12,221 nt of DNA, taken from an uncultured Eubacterium sp. (GTDB taxonomy: Bacteria > Bacillota > Clostridia > Peptostreptococcales > Anaerovoracaceae). Of this stretch, positions 11,228 through 12,221 are shown in pieces. The position numbers and the translations under genes were made by a program. The stretch is from contig CANBFZ010000022.1 in the NCBI GenBank assembly GCA_947367725.1, positions 1 to 12,221 on the forward strand. Reading direction: 5' to 3'. The stretch's first letter is position 1, and each line of letters starts with the position of its first letter. Below the pieces are notes generated by a model that was not told the DNA's origin, ran no database searches, and worked only from the letters and a program-made list of their open reading frames with translations.

Positions 11228-12221
11228 ATGATACACCAGTATAAACTAAACGGATATAATATCGTGTTAGACGTTTATAGCGGTTCAGTACATGTAGTGG
11301 ATGATGTTGCTTACGACATCATCCATGATTTTTGTAAGGAAAAAGAGAGCCTCATCCGGGAAATTTTGGACAAGTACGCAGACCGTCCCGATGTGACCCG
11401 CGAGGAAGTACTGGAAGTCATAAACGATATCGAAACACTGAAACAGCAGAAAAAGCTTTTTACAGAGGATCTCTACGAGCCAAATGCCTACGATTTGAAG
11501 AATCGTCATACGGAGGTAAAAGCGCTTTGTCTGCACGTTGCCCATACCTGCAACTTGAGCTGTAGCTACTGCTTTGCTAGTCAGGGCAACTTCAATGGAA
11601 CGTCGGGATTGATGTCCTTTGAGACGGGAAAACGGGCGCTGGACTTTCTCATTGAAAATTCAGGCGACCGCCGCAATTTAGAAGTGGATTTCTTTGGTGG
11701 AGAGCCTTTGATGAACTGGCAGGTGGTAAAAGATCTGGTGGCCTATGCCCGCAGGATCGAGGCAGAGCACGGAAAGAATTTTCGATTCACCCTGACGACT
11801 AACGGCGTCGGCATTGATGATGACGTCATCGAATTTGCTAACAAAGAAATGCACAATGTGGTGCTCAGTTTGGACGGACGCAGAGAGGTGCATGACCGCT
11901 TGCGTAAAACCCCTTCGGGAGAAGGCAGCTATGATCTGATCGTGCCTAAATTCAAGAAATTGATAGAGGCAAGAGGTGACAGAGACTATTACATGCGAGG
12001 GACGTTTACCCATCATAATGTGGATTTTACGCAGGATATTTTCCATATGGCAGATTTGGGCTTTACAGAGCTATCCATGGAGCCGGTGGTGTGTCCGCCG
12101 GACGATCCTTTTGCGCTGACAGAGGAGGATCTGCCAAAGCTCTTTGCGCAGTACGAAATCTTGGCAACGGAGATGATTCGCAGAAAGAAAGCAGGAAACG
12201 GCTTTACCTTCTATCATTATA
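11228..12221 (+). CDS. scfB: SCIFF radical SAM maturase (partial, 3' end outside window)
   Basis: The first 331 codons are present and the frame is open to the window edge. The N-terminal about 85 residues (IHQYKLNGYNIVLDVYSGSVHVVDD...) fit a PqqD-like leader-binding (RRE) domain. The radical SAM core follows, with Cys108-x3-Cys112-x2-Cys115 (CNLSCSYCF) binding the SAM-cleaving [4Fe-4S] cluster, and GGEP at 157-160. FTLTTNG and VLSLDGRREVHDRLR are typical of the SPASM-type peptide maturases. A Cys in MEPVVCPPDDP probably starts the auxiliary-cluster region; the remaining SPASM cysteines are beyond the window. The enzyme should install thioether bridges on the SCIFF peptide in the cytosol. It begins one base after the precursor stop with only a weak purine-rich GAAGAAG upstream, so coupled translation is likely. 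Confidence 0.95.
   Translation, partial: MIHQYKLNGYNIVLDVYSGSVHVVDDVAYDIIHDFCKEKESLIREILDKYADRPDVTREEVLEVINDIETLKQQKKLFTEDLYEPNAYDLKNRHTEVKALCLHVAHTCNLSCSYCFASQGNFNGTSGLMSFETGKRALDFLIENSGDRRNLEVDFFGGEPLMNWQVVKDLVAYARRIEAEHGKNFRFTLTTNGVGIDDDVIEFANKEMHNVVLSLDGRREVHDRLRKTPSGEGSYDLIVPKFKKLIEARGDRDYYMRGTFTHHNVDFTQDIFHMADLGFTELSMEPVVCPPDDPFALTEEDLPKLFAQYEILATEMIRRKKAGNGFTFYHY

Overview
The window looks like chromosomal DNA of an anaerobic Firmicute of the class Clostridia. The main reason is the gene pair at the right end: a 47-residue six-cysteine SCIFF precursor peptide followed by its radical SAM maturase, a hallmark of Clostridia. Strong AGGAGG-type ribosome binding sites, short leaders and Bacillus/Clostridium-type gene pairs (xpaC-telA, tandem bactofilins) agree. 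Genus cannot be decided from this sequence. I see no tRNA, rRNA, CRISPR array or insertion sequence.

Layout. (1) 1-1428: 3' end of an XpaC-like gene and a complete telA-like gene, closed by a hairpin terminator. (2) 1446-6943: a catabolic island with a PucR-type regulator, an NCS1 (cytosine permease-like) transporter, a reverse-strand M29/NicX-like metalloenzyme and a divergent M20 (PepV/Sapep-like) dipeptidase. Terminators or hairpins fill the convergent gap between the transporter and the M29-like gene. (3) 6986-8782: a short membrane-anchored D,D-carboxypeptidase-like protein whose KTG box reads KIG. It overlaps by 14 bases a cysteine-rich, degenerate PyrK-like iron-sulfur protein. (4) 8826-10969: an operon of two bactofilins and a membrane-anchored NodB-type polysaccharide deacetylase. 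(5) 11010-12221: SCIFF precursor and the N-terminal part of its maturase, which runs off the window.

The most informative new signal is regulatory. The permease promoter and the M29/M20 divergent promoter region each carry a 15-bp palindrome of the form TTGTAR-N3-YTACAA. At the permease and M29 promoters the palindrome is followed by an A-run and sits exactly 53 nt upstream of the -10 box, with the same AAGAAA at the -35 position. At the dipeptidase promoter the same palindrome is centred near -42. This looks like an activator-controlled regulon tying permease, metalloenzyme and dipeptidase together, with the neighbouring PucR protein as the obvious candidate. The substrate is unknown.

Other points worth attention are: a Gly in the SCIFF core where the thioether acceptor Thr is expected; the KIG substitution in the D,D-peptidase; a terminator-like hairpin that buries the ribosome binding site of that gene; and the nine-cysteine N-terminal segment on the PyrK-like protein.
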